NCBI GenBank assembly: GCA_964406575.1
Contig: CAYOSH010000048.1
Coordinates: forward strand, 1-23,775
Source of the DNA: WTAW01 sp964406575
GTDB lineage: Bacteria > Acidobacteriota > Aminicenantia > Aminicenantales > Aminicenantaceae
DNA: 23,775 nucleotides
Reading direction: 5' to 3'
The notes under the pieces are model-generated. The model had not been told where the DNA came from and did no database searches. It saw only the letters and a program-made list of their open reading frames with translations. A program made the position numbers and the translations under genes. Below, piece by piece: positions 23,630 through 23,775 of the stretch (position 1 is its first letter; each line of letters starts with the position of its first letter).

Positions 23630-23725
23630 TGCGATCCCGACGGCTGCCCTTTATCCCGAACACTATGTGGATACGATTATCCTTTTAATCTGGCGCAGCG
23701 CATTGGCATGAAGTTTGCTTTTTAA
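23630..23725 (+). pseudogene. Tail of an outer-membrane-like protein, copy B
   Basis: The forward frame reads CDPDGCPLSRTL, then GYDYPFNLAQRIGMKFAF and a TAA at 23723-23725. The alternating hydrophobic end with terminal Phe is typical of beta-barrel outer-membrane proteins such as TonB-dependent receptors. There is no upstream coding part: the IS91 remnant abuts it. It is homologous to copy A at 21189-21290. Confidence 0.55.
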
Positions 23726-23741
23726 TACTACCTGTTTAAAT

Positions 23742-23763
23742 TCCACGGACGTGAGTCCGTGGA
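23742..23763. repeat. Perfect short palindrome (9-bp stem)
   Basis: TCCACGGAC, loop GTGA, GTCCGTGGA form a perfect 9-bp stem after the copy B tail. There is no T-run, so it is not a standard terminator. It is probably a REP-like intergenic palindrome of the same general kind as that at 5222-5240. Confidence 0.5.
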
Positions 23764-23775
23764 TGGAAATGGCTC

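Noticed and set aside
1..23775. CRISPR array or phage module
   Set aside because: No regularly spaced repeats with unique spacers, no cas genes, no integrase or phage structural genes were seen.

Overview
This window most resembles an Acidobacteriota-type genome, probably the Candidatus Aminicenantes lineage. The assignment is inferred from gene families, not from a marker gene. The supporting families are duplicated MacB/FtsX permeases with no ATPase beside them, one of them with the N-terminal permease-prefix domain and a PadR regulator. A VWFA-related acidobacterial protein next to a GWxTD lipoprotein points the same way, as do several exported hydrolases. The DNA is chromosomal, moderate in GC, and carries decayed genes and short palindromic repeats between intact genes.

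Layout. Positions 95-5191 (+) hold an exported DUF885 protein, a REP-like inverted repeat, an 805-residue FtsX/MacB-type permease and a protein with two CDGSH iron-sulfur motifs flanking a 4Fe-4S domain. Positions 5318-9461 (-) form a probable unit: padR, prefix-domain permease, exported alpha/beta hydrolase. Positions 9462-9867 are a repeat-rich gap with a 30-bp tandem duplication, a long hairpin and a hairpin over the next gene's ribosome-binding site. An APC amino-acid permease (+) and an exported intradiol-dioxygenase-like protein (-) follow. At 12019-12190 lies the frameshifted tail of an amidohydrolase gene. GTP-type PEP carboxykinase (+) comes next, preceded by a near-consensus sigma70 promoter.

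Positions 14348-17488 hold a divergent pair: a lipoprotein amidase (-) and a beta-lactamase-fold protein (+) that has lost all three catalytic motifs. A truncated permease, a second REP-like inverted repeat and a frameshifted small membrane ORF fill 17481-18241. Positions 18336-21093 (+) encode the VWFA/GWxTD pair, a probable operon for envelope proteins. Then come a class A beta-lactamase-like exported serine hydrolase, a cysteine-rich DUF3795 protein, tRNA-His(GTG) on the minus strand, and an IS91-type transposase remnant.

Two related short sequences, near 21189-21290 and 23630-23725, look like the end of the same outer-membrane-like protein; the first is decayed.

The genes do not form one pathway. 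PEP carboxykinase is central metabolism, and most of the rest concerns the cell envelope, transport or exported hydrolysis. No CRISPR array, phage module or complete transposon is visible. The less ordinary parts are the PadR/orphan-permease unit, the VWFA/GWxTD pair, the apparent pseudoenzyme at 16022-17488 and the remnant repeat family.
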